A stretch of 64,000 nt of DNA from NCBI RefSeq assembly GCF_000425445.1, contig NZ_KE384378.1:545191-609190 (forward strand), in the 5' to 3' direction. Below are positions 17,437-26,373 of the stretch, piece after piece. Below the pieces are notes generated by a model. The model did not search any database, was not told the origin of the DNA, and was given only the letters and a program-made list of their open reading frames with translations. Source of the stretch: Flavobacterium denitrificans DSM 15936 (GTDB lineage: Bacteria; Bacteroidota; Bacteroidia; Flavobacteriales; Flavobacteriaceae). The position numbers and the translations under genes were made by a program. The first letter of the stretch is position 1. Each line of letters opens with the position of its first letter.

Positions 17437-17469
17437 AAAAAACCATTCGCAAAACGAATGGTTTTTTTG
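17437..17469 (+). terminator. Intrinsic terminator after the second susD
   Basis: AAAAAACCATTCG and CGAATGGTTTTTTT form a 13-bp stem around a five-base loop, followed by T residues. Confidence 0.85.
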
Positions 17470-17523
17470 TCCCAAAAAAAATATATAAGTAAAATAGAAA
17501 GGTAAATTCAGTCGGAAAATTTA

Positions 17524-17979
17524 TTACGCTTCAGCTGGTACTTTTTTCTTTAATTCCTGTGCAATAGTCAACGTAATGGGATCCAAATGCCCCGAATAAA
17601 AAGTATCTAATAATTCCTGAAATATCGGATTTGCATTTTCTACTTGAACAAAAAGGCTCAAAGAAGAGCGTAATTTACGAGCGTCTAATTCGCCGAGAAT
17701 AGCCTCAATAGATTTTGTTTTGTAGTTTAACAAAAGCTGTGCAATTTCAACTAAATGTTTCGCTAAAACGGGATGATTTAAATAAGCTTCTGCTTCTTGA
17801 AGATCGGCAATAGCATAATAATTTGCAATATTGCTTTTTCCTAATCCCTTGATCTGCGGAAAAATAAACCACATCCAATGCGTTTCTTTTTTCCCTTTTT
17901 TCAATTCCGAATAAGCTGTCAGATAAAGCTTGTTTTGTGCATCTAGAAAACGTGTCAAATCAGTATTATTATAAGCCAT
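17524..17979 (-). CDS. DUF1810 family protein
   Basis: 151 residues, soluble. The family signature is clear: DLTRFLDAQ near the N-terminus, HWMWFIFPQIKGLG (about 34-47), the Y-A-I segment (ANYYAIADLQEAEAYLNHP) and SLSLFVQVENANPIFQELLD. Function is not established; some members are mislabelled calpastatin. It stands alone on the minus strand between two convergent or adjacent units and has no obvious operon partner. Confidence 0.85.
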   Translation of the reverse strand: MAYNNTDLTRFLDAQNKLYLTAYSELKKGKKETHWMWFIFPQIKGLGKSNIANYYAIADLQEAEAYLNHPVLAKHLVEIAQLLLNYKTKSIEAILGELDARKLRSSLSLFVQVENANPIFQELLDTFYSGHLDPITLTIAQELKKKVPAEA

Positions 17980-18113
17980 AGAGGTAAAATTTTATAGAGG
18001 TTCAACAATTTAGCTGCTGTTTTAAATTATATTCCAAAACTACTTAGGAAGCTTATCTTTCAGTTATATAATTTTTTATACTTCGTTATATAATTCCAAT
18101 TTGAGAAGAGAAG

Positions 18114-18155
18114 AACAAAGAACAAAGAACAAAGAACAAAGAACAAAGAACAAAG
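18114..18155. repeat. Heptamer tandem repeat (AACAAAG) x6
   Basis: Six perfect copies of AACAAAG are followed by diverging 13-14 base units with GAATGAAGAAAA, then a run of 19 A (18194-18212). It is a likely slippage-prone tract in the spacer between the DUF1810 gene and the ornithine aminotransferase gene, and lies outside both coding regions. Confidence 0.9.
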
Positions 18156-18193
18156 AAGAATGAACAAAAAAGAATGAAGAAAAAAGAATGAAG

Positions 18194-18236
18194 AAAAAAA
18201 AAAAAAAAAAAACAGTTGCAAAAATTTACAACTGTT
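18194..18236 (-). terminator. Intrinsic terminator of the ornithine aminotransferase gene
   Basis: Read on the minus strand, CAACTGTT (18236-18229 complement) pairs with AACAGTTG (18218-18211) and runs straight into a long U tract encoded by the 19-A run. Distance to the rocD stop is about 25 bases. Confidence 0.8.
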
Positions 18237-18261
18237 TTGATAGGATCACTTTGTATGCTTA

Positions 18262-19512
18262 TTATTTAAACTCGTTGAGCGATTTTTCTATAATTTCAAG
18301 ACATTCATGAATTTGTTCTTCAGTCATCACTAATGGCGGTGCAAATCTAATTTTGTTTCCATGAGTTGGTTTTGCTAATAATCCGTTGTCTCTAAATTTC
18401 AAACAGATTTCCCAAGCCAGATCAGACTCTTCTCCACTATTAATTACAATCGCATTCAAAAGTCCTTTTCCGCGAACCAACGTTATCAAATGATTTCTTT
18501 CTGCGATTTTATTTAATCCTTTTCTCAAAATAGCGCCTAGACGTTCTGCATTCTCAGCTAATTTTTCTTCTTTCACCACTTCAAGTGCTGCAATCGCAAC
18601 CGCCGCAGCAACCGGATTTCCACCAAAAGTTGATCCGTGTTGACCTGGTTTTATTACATTCATGATTTCATTGTTTGTCAAAACTGCCGAAACCGGATAA
18701 ACACCGCCAGAAATTGCTTTTCCTAAAATTAGAACATCTGGTTGCACATTTTCGTGGTGAACGGCTAATAATTTTCCAGTACGCGCAATTCCGGTCTGAA
18801 CTTCATCTGCAATAAACAAAACATTATGTTTTTCGCACAACGCTTTTGCTTTCGCCAAATAACCTTCTGACGGAACATAAACACCCGCTTCACCCTGAAT
18901 TGGTTCAACCAAAAATCCGGCAATATTTTTAGATGATTCTAAAGCTTTTTCAAGAGCTTCCAGATTATCATATTCAATTTTTATAAATCCGTCTGTAAAA
19001 GGCCCAAAGTTTTTACGTGCCGTTTCATCATTTGAAAATGAAATAATCGTAGTGGTTCTTCCATGAAAATTATTTTCGCAAACAATTACTTGTGCTTGAT
19101 TTTCAGGAATACCTTTTACTTCATAAGCCCATTTTCTGCATATTTTTAGTGCGGTTTCAACAGCTTCTGCTCCAGTATTCATTGGCAGCACTTTATCAAA
19201 ACCAAAATAATTGGTTACATATTCTTCGTAATTTCCTAGTTTATCATTGTAAAAAGCACGTGAAGTCAAAGTCAGTTTTTGTGCCTGATCAACCATAGCT
19301 TGCACAATTTTTGGATGGCAATGTCCTTGATTCACCGCAGAATAAGCTGATAAAAAGTCGAAATATTTTTTTCCGTGAACATCCCATACATATACACCTT
19401 CTCCTTTTTCTAGAACCACAGGAAGCGGATGATAATTATGAGCTCCGTATTTATTCTCTTTTTCAATCAAAACTTCCGATTTTGATGAAAGTGTATTTTC
19501 TGTATGTGCCAT
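18262..19512 (-). CDS. rocD: Ornithine--oxo-acid aminotransferase
   Basis: 416 residues, class III PLP aminotransferase. MNTGAEAVETA (111-121) is the cofactor phosphate loop, FIADEVQTGIARTGK carries Asp236, which contacts the PLP nitrogen, and Lys265 in LILGKAISGG forms the Schiff base. HGSTFGGNPVAAA follows in family order. It converts ornithine plus 2-oxoglutarate to glutamate semialdehyde and glutamate, the main route of arginine/ornithine breakdown. The divergent Lrp/AsnC gene 219 bases away is the likely regulator. The specific ornithine assignment rests on overall wording (NYHPLPVVL, SAYSAVNQGHCHPKI), which matches known RocD proteins. Confidence 0.92.
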   Translation of the reverse strand: MAHTENTLSSKSEVLIEKENKYGAHNYHPLPVVLEKGEGVYVWDVHGKKYFDFLSAYSAVNQGHCHPKIVQAMVDQAQKLTLTSRAFYNDKLGNYEEYVTNYFGFDKVLPMNTGAEAVETALKICRKWAYEVKGIPENQAQVIVCENNFHGRTTTIISFSNDETARKNFGPFTDGFIKIEYDNLEALEKALESSKNIAGFLVEPIQGEAGVYVPSEGYLAKAKALCEKHNVLFIADEVQTGIARTGKLLAVHHENVQPDVLILGKAISGGVYPVSAVLTNNEIMNVIKPGQHGSTFGGNPVAAAVAIAALEVVKEEKLAENAERLGAILRKGLNKIAERNHLITLVRGKGLLNAIVINSGEESDLAWEICLKFRDNGLLAKPTHGNKIRFAPPLVMTEEQIHECLEIIEKSLNEFK

Positions 19513-19731
19513 AATATGTTATTTTTTTAAATACAAAAATATCAAAAATTCTCAAATACAGTATTAAAAAGTAAAAATTAAACTTTCAATTAACAAAAAT
19601 AAGTCAAATTAAATTTTTAAATCGAAAATAAAATCAAATTACCTTATTTGGTGTTTGGATTTTATTCCTGATTATTGAAAAAAATAGTTACTTTTATAAA
19701 TCAAAAAAGAAAACAAACTCAATTTGAAAGA

Positions 19732-20184
19732 ATGGATATTTTAGACGAATTCGATATTAAAATACTGAAAGAATTAGAAAAAGACGGAAGAATGGCTTTT
19801 TCTGCCATTGCAACCAATTTAAAGATTTCGAATACAATGGTGCATCAACGCGTAAACCGTATGATCGAGCAAGGCGTTATTGGCGGAATTAAACCCATTA
19901 TTCAAGAAAAAAATATCGGCTTCGACTGGGCATCTTTTACCGGAATCACTTTAAACAAAGATTCTGATTCTGATCGAATTATCGAGGAGATGAAAAAAAT
20001 CCCTGAAATTACAGAATGCTACTATGTTACTGGTTCTTTTACGCTTTACATAAAAATTGTCGCGAAGAATCACGAACACATGCGAAAAATTCTTTACGAA
20101 AAAATCGATAACATTCCCGGAATTGCCAAAACTGATTCTATTATAGAATTAGGTTGTGCTTTCAAAAGAAATATTACGTTATAA
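19732..20184 (+). CDS. Lrp/AsnC family transcriptional regulator
   Basis: 150 residues from the ATG at 19732 (MDILDEFDIKILKEL). An in-frame TTG at 19675 would add 19 residues not typical of the family. The N-terminal winged helix-turn-helix (ILKELEKDGRMAFSAIATNLKISNTMVHQRVNRM) is followed by a RAM effector domain with ITECYYVTGSFTLYIKIV. Lrp-type proteins sense amino acids as octamers. Divergence from rocD implies control of ornithine/arginine catabolism, and possibly of the cyanophycinase and amidase genes just downstream. The divergent spacer 19513-19731 should hold its operator; I could not pick one out by eye. Confidence 0.88.
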   Translation: MDILDEFDIKILKELEKDGRMAFSAIATNLKISNTMVHQRVNRMIEQGVIGGIKPIIQEKNIGFDWASFTGITLNKDSDSDRIIEEMKKIPEITECYYVTGSFTLYIKIVAKNHEHMRKILYEKIDNIPGIAKTDSIIELGCAFKRNITL

Positions 20185-20242
20185 ATCTTCTACTTTAGCT
20201 TTTGCGCTTTTTACGAAAACGCGCTTCATTAAACGATAAACC

Positions 20243-21097
20243 ATGAAACATAAAAGATTTCAAATTCAGAAAATATTTACCATTTTCTTGTTTATGACAG
20301 CTTATTTACTGCAGGCGCAAAACCCTAAAGGAAAATTATTCATAATTGGTGGAGGTGATCGTTCTGATGATTTGATGAAACAAGTTTTGGCAGTAGCCGA
20401 ATTAGGAAAAAAAGATTATATCGTGGTTTTGCCCATGTCAAGCGAAGAACCAGACAGCTCCTTTATTTTCTTTAAAACACAAATGGTAAAATTGACGCAG
20501 AATCCAATTGTAATGCTGAATTTCAATAAAGAGACTGCGCAAAATAAAAAACTAACCGATTCTGTTCAAAAAGCAAAACTGATTTTTATAAGCGGAGGCG
20601 ATCAAAGCCGTTTTATGGCTGTGGTTCACAATACGCCAATCAAAACGGCGATTCAAAAAGCATACGAAAACGGAAGCACGATTTCTGGAACGAGCGCCGG
20701 AGCAGCCGTTATGTCTGAAAAAATGATTACCGGAAATCAGAAATTAGAAAAAGAATATTCGGGCACTTTTGATAATATTAGATACGACAATTTAGAAACT
20801 TCTGAAGGTTTGGGCTTATTAAAAACTGCCGTTATTGATCAGCATTTTTTAAAAAGAAACCGTTACAATAGATTGCTATCTGCTTTAGTTGAATTTCCTG
20901 AACTAACAGGAATTGGCATCGATGAAGCAACTGCAATCATTGTTCGAAACAATCAGGTTGAAGTTGCAGGAGAAAGCGAAGTTATTGTGGTTCGCAAACC
21001 AAAAGGCATTAAAAAATCAAATAAAAACAATCTTATATCGATCGAGAATTTACAAATGAGCATTTACACTCCCGGTCAAAAGTTTAATATCAAATAA
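20243..21097 (+). CDS. Cyanophycinase-like peptidase (family S51), exported
   Basis: 284 residues with an N-terminal signal (KIFTIFLFMTAYLLQAQ, cleavage near 25). The glutamine-amidotransferase-like fold is shown by GKLFIIGGGDRSDD, then IFISGGDQSR (115-123). The nucleophile elbow is SGTSAGAAVM with Ser151. DQHFLKRNRYNRLL and GIGIDEATAIIV complete the S51 set. Cyanophycinases cut cyanophycin, a poly-Asp with Arg side chains, to beta-Asp-Arg dipeptides, so an exported form could scavenge it from other bacteria. Downstream ornithine catabolism by RocD fits that supply. Other S51 peptidases share these motifs, so the substrate remains open. Confidence 0.82.
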   Translation: MKHKRFQIQKIFTIFLFMTAYLLQAQNPKGKLFIIGGGDRSDDLMKQVLAVAELGKKDYIVVLPMSSEEPDSSFIFFKTQMVKLTQNPIVMLNFNKETAQNKKLTDSVQKAKLIFISGGDQSRFMAVVHNTPIKTAIQKAYENGSTISGTSAGAAVMSEKMITGNQKLEKEYSGTFDNIRYDNLETSEGLGLLKTAVIDQHFLKRNRYNRLLSALVEFPELTGIGIDEATAIIVRNNQVEVAGESEVIVVRKPKGIKKSNKNNLISIENLQMSIYTPGQKFNIK

Positions 21098-21099
21098 TC

Positions 21100-23298
21100 A
21101 TGCATTTCTATTCTAAAATAATAAAATCCTTCTTTTTCATTTGTTTGAGTTTTCAAATTTCGGCACAAAATAGCAACGCAAAAGAAATTGCTCGACTAGA
21201 AAATCTTGCCAAAAAAGTTACTATTATTAGAGACAATTGGGGTATTCCGCATGTTTACGGAAAAACAGATGCTGACGCTGTTTTTGGATTATTATACGCA
21301 CAATGCGAAGATGATTTCAAAAGAATTGAAATGAATTATATTGAAAAACTGGGACGTCTTTCTGAAATAAAAGGACAATCGGTTTTATACAATGATTTAG
21401 AAATCAAACTTTTAATTGACGTAAACGAAGCGAAAGCTGATTATAAGAAAGCACCAGAATGGCTCAAAAAACTTTTGAACAGTTATGCAGATGCTATTAA
21501 CTTTTACTTGTACAAACATCCAGAAGTAAAACCAGTTTTATTGACACATTTTGAACCTTGGTTTCCTTTGCTTTGGACAGACGGAAGTATTGGCGCCATT
21601 AGTACCGCTGATCTCTCTACTTCCGAATTAAAAGCTTTTTACTCTGGTAATAACGATAAGGTCGCGTATGTTGAAAGAGAAAAATACGTTCAAACCGGCT
21701 CAAACGGATTTGCATTTGCCCCATCTAAAACCGCAGACGGGAATGCAATTTTATACATTAATCCGCATACTACTTTTTATTTCAGGCCTGAAGTTCAAAT
21801 TACAAGCGAAGAAGGTTTGAACGTTTACGGCGCAGTAACTTGGGGGCAATTCTTTATTTATCAAGGTTTCAACGAAAACTGCGGTTGGATGCACACATCT
21901 TCAAATGTAGATGTTGCCGATATGTATGCCGAAAAAATCATCAATAAAAACGGGAAATTATTTTATGAATTTGATAAAAAACTTTTGCCCGTAATTGAGA
22001 AAGAAATCACAATAAATTATACCGAAAACGGAAAACTGATACCTAAGAAATTCAAAACGTATTTCACTAATAACGGCCCAATTATGGCCAAACGCGACGG
22101 AAAATGGATTAGTTTAAAATCAAACAATCGTTCGATGACCAGTTTGATACAAAGTTGGATTAGAACAAAATCTAAAAACTTTGGCGATTATAAAAAAGCA
22201 ATGGATTTAAAGGCCAACACCTCAAATAATACAGTTTATGCTGACAGCAAAGGAAATATTGCTTATTGGCACGGAAACTTCATTCCGATTCGCGATAAAA
22301 AATTGAACTGGGCAAAAGTTGTTGATGGTTCGACTTCTGCAACACAATGGAAAGGTTTGCATGAAGTAAATGAAACTGTTCATGTTTACAATCCAGTAAA
22401 TGGCTGGCTCCAAAACTGCAACTCCACTCCTTTTTCTGTTGCCGGAGAAAACAGCCCAAAAAAAACCGATTTTATTCCATACATGGCGCCAGATGGGGAA
22501 AATTTTAGAGGAATTAATGCAGTCCGAATTTTCAGCAAAGGCAACAAATATACTTTAGACAAAGTAATTGCTGATGGTTATGATTCTAAATTATCGATTT
22601 TCGAAATATTGATTCCGAGTTTAGTAAATGTTTTTGAAAAGAATACAAACCCCGAATCTTCTGAATATGTGACTCTAAAAGAACCAATAGCAATGTTGAA
22701 AAATTGGGATTACTATGCCAATGAAAATTCTATTGCGACCACTTTAGCTGTGGAATGGGCTTATAAATTAAACCCGATTATTCTAAAAGCTTATGTCGAT
22801 GAAGGCGAAAAAGACCAAGTTGAAAACACAAAAGATTTTGCAAAAAATGCTACAGTCGAGCAAATGATTCCGCAGTTGCAGACGGTATTAAAAGAATTAG
22901 AAACAAAATTTGGAACTTGGCAAGTGGCTTGGGGCGAAATCAACCGTTTTCAGCGTTCTAGCGGCGATATTGATTTAAAATATGATGACAACAAGCCAAG
23001 TTTGCCAATTGGTTATGGTCCTGGTTCATGGGGAAGTTTGCCTTCTTTCAAAAGCAGTTATCAAAACAATTCTAAAAAACGTTATGGTTATAATGGAAAC
23101 AGTTTTATCTGTGCAGTTGAATTTGGCCCAAAGATAAAAGCAAAATCATTATTAGCTGGCGGAAACAGTGGCGACCCAAACTCTAAACATTTCACTGATC
23201 AAGCAGAAATGTATCAAAAAGGAGAATTTAAAGAGGTTCTTTTTTATAAAGAAGATGTCATTAAAAATGCAGAAAAGACGTACCATCCCGGAGAATAG
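21100..23298 (+). CDS. Penicillin-acylase family N-terminal nucleophile amidase
   Basis: 732 residues, two bases after the S51 peptidase stop, so co-transcribed. A signal peptide (FFFICLSFQISAQ) is followed by the alpha region (VTIIRDNWGIPHVYGKTDADAVFGLLYAQCEDDF). The autocatalytic cleavage site GSNGFAF makes Ser201 the N-terminal nucleophile of the beta chain. Later blocks are WMHTSSNVDVADMY, KANTSNNTVYADSKGNIAYWHGNF and GNSGDPNSKHFTDQAEMY. Such periplasmic enzymes hydrolyse amide bonds of acyl amino acids, lactones or antibiotics. Linkage to an S51 peptidase and RocD suggests release of amino acids from amide-linked material, but the substrate is unknown. Confidence 0.87.
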   Translation: MHFYSKIIKSFFFICLSFQISAQNSNAKEIARLENLAKKVTIIRDNWGIPHVYGKTDADAVFGLLYAQCEDDFKRIEMNYIEKLGRLSEIKGQSVLYNDLEIKLLIDVNEAKADYKKAPEWLKKLLNSYADAINFYLYKHPEVKPVLLTHFEPWFPLLWTDGSIGAISTADLSTSELKAFYSGNNDKVAYVEREKYVQTGSNGFAFAPSKTADGNAILYINPHTTFYFRPEVQITSEEGLNVYGAVTWGQFFIYQGFNENCGWMHTSSNVDVADMYAEKIINKNGKLFYEFDKKLLPVIEKEITINYTENGKLIPKKFKTYFTNNGPIMAKRDGKWISLKSNNRSMTSLIQSWIRTKSKNFGDYKKAMDLKANTSNNTVYADSKGNIAYWHGNFIPIRDKKLNWAKVVDGSTSATQWKGLHEVNETVHVYNPVNGWLQNCNSTPFSVAGENSPKKTDFIPYMAPDGENFRGINAVRIFSKGNKYTLDKVIADGYDSKLSIFEILIPSLVNVFEKNTNPESSEYVTLKEPIAMLKNWDYYANENSIATTLAVEWAYKLNPIILKAYVDEGEKDQVENTKDFAKNATVEQMIPQLQTVLKELETKFGTWQVAWGEINRFQRSSGDIDLKYDDNKPSLPIGYGPGSWGSLPSFKSSYQNNSKKRYGYNGNSFICAVEFGPKIKAKSLLAGGNSGDPNSKHFTDQAEMYQKGEFKEVLFYKEDVIKNAEKTYHPGE

Positions 23299-23323
23299 TC
23301 AAATTCAAATCAATTTGTTAAAT

Positions 23324-23357
23324 AACCTTTCAAGAAATACCTTGTAAGGTTTTTTTG
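23324..23357 (+). terminator. Intrinsic terminator after the acylase gene
   Basis: AACCTT-T-CAAG / CTTG-T-AAGGTT forms an interrupted 10-bp stem around AAATAC and is followed by seven T. It separates the acylase from the dienelactone hydrolase gene. Confidence 0.6.
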
Positions 23358-23396
23358 TAACATAATATTTCTGATATTTGTTAAAAATTGTAAAAA

Positions 23397-24170
23397 ATGA
23401 AAAATTCAATCGCACTTATTTTTGCAACTATAATCTTTTCTGCCAACATGAATGCACAATTAAAACCAGTAAAATATGCTGAGGGCAATCAGACATTAAA
23501 TGGATTATCTATAAAACCGGCTAAAAAAAATGCTAACAATCCTGGGATTTTATTACTGCCTGCATGGCTTGGAATTGATAATGCCTCTAAAGGAATTGCT
23601 GAAGATTTATCAAAATTAGGTTATACTGTTTTTATCGCTGATATTTATGGGGAAGGGAATTACCCAAAAAACACTTCAGAAGCAGGAAAACAGGCCGGAT
23701 TCTATAAAACAAATTATGAAGCGTATCAAAAAAGAATCAACGCAGCTTTGCAAGAATTAATCAAATCGGGCGCAAATGCTGATAATATCGTGATTATAGG
23801 ATATTGTTTTGGAGGAACTGGAGTTCTTGAAGCTGCACGTGGACATCTAAACGTAAAAGGAGTTGCATCATTCCACGGTGGTTTAGGCAAAGATGCCTCA
23901 AGAAAAACAGAACCCATTACTACTAAAGTTTTGATTTGTCACGGAGCTGATGATCCATTCGTTTCAAAAGAAGAAATCACAGCTTTCCAACAAGAAATGC
24001 GCGACTCAAAAGCAGATTGGCAAATGATATATTATGCAAATTCTGTTCACTCTTTCACTAACCCAGAAGCAGGAAACGACAATTCAAAAGGCGCTGCTTA
24101 TAATGCGGTTGCTGCAAAAAGATCTTTTGAGCATCTGAAGCTTTTTCTTAATGAAGTACTAAAAAAATAA
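23397..24170 (+). CDS. Dienelactone hydrolase family protein, exported
   Basis: 257 residues with a signal peptide (MKNSIALIFATIIFSANMNAQ). The alpha/beta hydrolase carries the Cys nucleophile elbow IGYCFGGTG (Cys137), the acid in ICHGADDPFVS and the His in ANSVHSFTNPEAG, the classic Cys-Asp-His triad of this family. Typical length. The true substrate is unknown; family members hydrolyse lactones or esters, and aromatic degradation genes are absent nearby. A terminator before it and a new gene 45 bases after suggest its own promoter. Confidence 0.85.
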   Translation: MKNSIALIFATIIFSANMNAQLKPVKYAEGNQTLNGLSIKPAKKNANNPGILLLPAWLGIDNASKGIAEDLSKLGYTVFIADIYGEGNYPKNTSEAGKQAGFYKTNYEAYQKRINAALQELIKSGANADNIVIIGYCFGGTGVLEAARGHLNVKGVASFHGGLGKDASRKTEPITTKVLICHGADDPFVSKEEITAFQQEMRDSKADWQMIYYANSVHSFTNPEAGNDNSKGAAYNAVAAKRSFEHLKLFLNEVLKK

Positions 24171-24215
24171 ACGCTACATACCGAAACAACCCAATCAAAA
24201 TCAACAAATCAACCA

Positions 24216-25217
24216 ATGTCACATAGTCCGATTAGAGAAGATAAAACATGTTTAAATTGCAGACATGTTGTCGAACATAAATTTTGCCCCAATTGCGGTC
24301 AAGAAAACACAGATTCCAGGAAAACATTTCATCATTTATTCATCCACTTTTTTGAAGATTTAACGCATTATGAAAATGCATTTTGGAAAACAATAAAAAA
24401 TCTTCTTTTTAAGCCTTCAACCTTAACTAAAGAATATCTTTCAGGAAAAAGATTATCTTATCTGGCACCAGTTCGTCTTTATATTTTTATCAGTTTTATT
24501 ACCTTTCTTTTAATTGCATTATTTCCAAGTAAAATAAGTGAAGACTTGACAAAAGGCGAAAAGGAAATCTCATCCAATTTCGAAAATGTAAATAAAAAAG
24601 AAACTAAAAACCAGAAGGACAAATCATACCTTAAGTCGAAAACATTGGACAAATCCTATTTTCAGCTGCGACCAATGAAAGAAATCGATTCCATTCAAAA
24701 ATATGGAAAGGAAAGCGAAAAGTTAAATACAACATCGTACTGGATTTACGAAAAAGCCGTTCATGTGACTGAAAACAATACAAAACGAGAAATCATTAAA
24801 AAATTCATAGAGTCCTTTGTACATAACATCCCTAAGATTCTTTTTATCATAATGCCATTTTTTGCTTTCTTTTTATGGCTCTTTCATGGTAAAAAACGTT
24901 GGTACTACTTCGATCACGGGATTTTTACACTACATTATTTTTCGTTTCTGCTCTTAATATTTCTCATTTTATTCATAATCAACAAAATAGCTTTATTATT
25001 TGAAGGAAATGGCATAATTTCATTTATAGCAATCCTCATTAACTTTGTAGGTATTACTTGGATGTGCTACTATTTTTATCCCGCGCATCACAGATTCTAT
25101 GGGGAGAGCAGATTTGTTTCATTTGTAAAAAGTGTATTCCTTTTCATTATAAATTCGTTTTTTATTTTATTTTTACTGACATTCTATGTTCTTTACATAT
25201 TCATTAATTTACACTAA
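24216..25217 (+). CDS. DUF3667 membrane protein with N-terminal zinc ribbon
   Basis: 333 residues. The start has two CxxC pairs (Cys12, Cys15, Cys24, Cys27) in TCLNCRHVVEHKFCPNCGQE, then the family block FHHLFIHFFEDLTHYENAF and KPSTLTKEYLSGKR. About five hydrophobic segments follow (near 90-110, 205-225, 240-265, 275-295 and 305-330), separated by a charged loop at about 110-200. It probably sits in the inner membrane with the zinc ribbon in the cytoplasm. Function unknown. It may be co-transcribed with the M28 peptidase that begins six bases downstream. Confidence 0.85.
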   Translation: MSHSPIREDKTCLNCRHVVEHKFCPNCGQENTDSRKTFHHLFIHFFEDLTHYENAFWKTIKNLLFKPSTLTKEYLSGKRLSYLAPVRLYIFISFITFLLIALFPSKISEDLTKGEKEISSNFENVNKKETKNQKDKSYLKSKTLDKSYFQLRPMKEIDSIQKYGKESEKLNTTSYWIYEKAVHVTENNTKREIIKKFIESFVHNIPKILFIIMPFFAFFLWLFHGKKRWYYFDHGIFTLHYFSFLLLIFLILFIINKIALLFEGNGIISFIAILINFVGITWMCYYFYPAHHRFYGESRFVSFVKSVFLFIINSFFILFLLTFYVLYIFINLH

Positions 25218-25223
25218 CCCAAA

Positions 25224-26240
25224 ATGAAAAAAATTGTAATTCTGTTATTAATTGCTTCGGCTTTTTCATGTAAAAATTCGCAGACTGTCGCTTCAAAAGA
25301 CAATTCAGACCCAACGAAATACATGAACTCGATCACGGCAAAAGACTTAAAAAAAATGCTTTATGTTGTTGCTTCTGATGAAATGGAAGGTCGCGAAACA
25401 GGTTCGAAAGGACAAAAGAAAGCTGGGCTCTACATGATCGAGCAATACAAAAAAAATAAAATTTCGTTCCCAAAAGGAGCAACAGATTATTACCAACATA
25501 TTCCAGCATCTTTTTTAAATGCCCGACGCAATGAAAACTTGCCAGATTCAGAAAACATTTGGGCGTACATCGAAGGATCTGAAAAACCAGATGAAGTTTT
25601 AGTAATTTCTGCACACTACGACCACGTAGGTATTAAAAATGGAGAAATATACAACGGAGCTGACGATGATGGTTCTGGAACTGTAGCGGTTATAGAAATT
25701 GCTAAAGCATTTGCAAAAGCTAAAAAAGAAGGACACGGGCCAAAACGTTCAATTTTATTCCTACATGTTACTGGTGAAGAGCATGGTTTACACGGATCTC
25801 GTTTCTACTCTGAAAATCCATTGTTTCCAATCGCAAATACAATTACTGACATCAATATTGATATGATTGGCCGTCGTGATGTTGAACATACAAACACAAA
25901 TAATTATGTATATGTAATTGGAGCTGACAGATTATCTAGTGAATTACACAATGCAGTTGTAGCTCAAAATGATAAATACATCAAAATGGACTTGGATTTT
26001 AAATTTAATGACCCAAAAGATCCGAATCATTTCTACGAGCGTTCTGACCACTATAACTTTGCTAAACACGGTATTCCGTCAATCTTTTTCTTCAATGGAG
26101 TTCACGCAGACTATCACGGAAAAGACGATACCCCTGAAAAAATAGAATACGACGCTTTAACAAAAAGAGCACAGCTAGCTTTTGTACTTGCGTGGGATTT
26201 AGCTAACAGAGAAAACAGACCAGTAGTGGATAAGAAATAG
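25224..26240 (+). CDS. M28 family zinc aminopeptidase, lipoprotein
   Basis: 338 residues with a lipoprotein signal (MKKIVILLLIASAFSC, Cys16). The two-zinc site follows the M28 order: SAHYDHVG (first His), GADDDGSGTVAVIEIAKAF (bridging Asp), TGEEHGLHGSRFY (catalytic and metal Glu), INIDMIGR (Asp) and a late RSDHYNFAKHGIPSIFFF (His). It should remove N-terminal residues from peptides at the envelope, and fits the peptide-scavenging theme of the neighbouring S51 peptidase and acylase. A bidirectional terminator lies 43 bases downstream. Confidence 0.9.
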   Translation: MKKIVILLLIASAFSCKNSQTVASKDNSDPTKYMNSITAKDLKKMLYVVASDEMEGRETGSKGQKKAGLYMIEQYKKNKISFPKGATDYYQHIPASFLNARRNENLPDSENIWAYIEGSEKPDEVLVISAHYDHVGIKNGEIYNGADDDGSGTVAVIEIAKAFAKAKKEGHGPKRSILFLHVTGEEHGLHGSRFYSENPLFPIANTITDINIDMIGRRDVEHTNTNNYVYVIGADRLSSELHNAVVAQNDKYIKMDLDFKFNDPKDPNHFYERSDHYNFAKHGIPSIFFFNGVHADYHGKDDTPEKIEYDALTKRAQLAFVLAWDLANRENRPVVDKK

Positions 26241-26282
26241 CTTTCTTTAAGCTTCTAAGGTACTGAGGGGCTAAGGTTGTCT

Positions 26283-26334
26283 AAACTATAAAAAAAGGGA
26301 TGAGTAAAATTACTCATCCCTTTTTTTATAGTTT
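26283..26334. terminator. Bidirectional terminator between the M28 gene and the T9SS gene
   Basis: A perfect 25-bp inverted repeat (26283-26307 / 26310-26334) with core AAGGGATGAGTAA / TTACTCATCCCTT and flanking A and T runs. It serves converging genes. The core is shared with the terminator at 29182-29234. Confidence 0.9.
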
Positions 26335-26373
26335 AAAATTTAAAAGCGCAAAACATCAAGATTTAATTGATCT

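Noticed and set aside
18114..18212. A CRISPR array or coding repeat
   Set aside because: Units are 7-14 bases with no spacers and the tract is in a non-coding gap.
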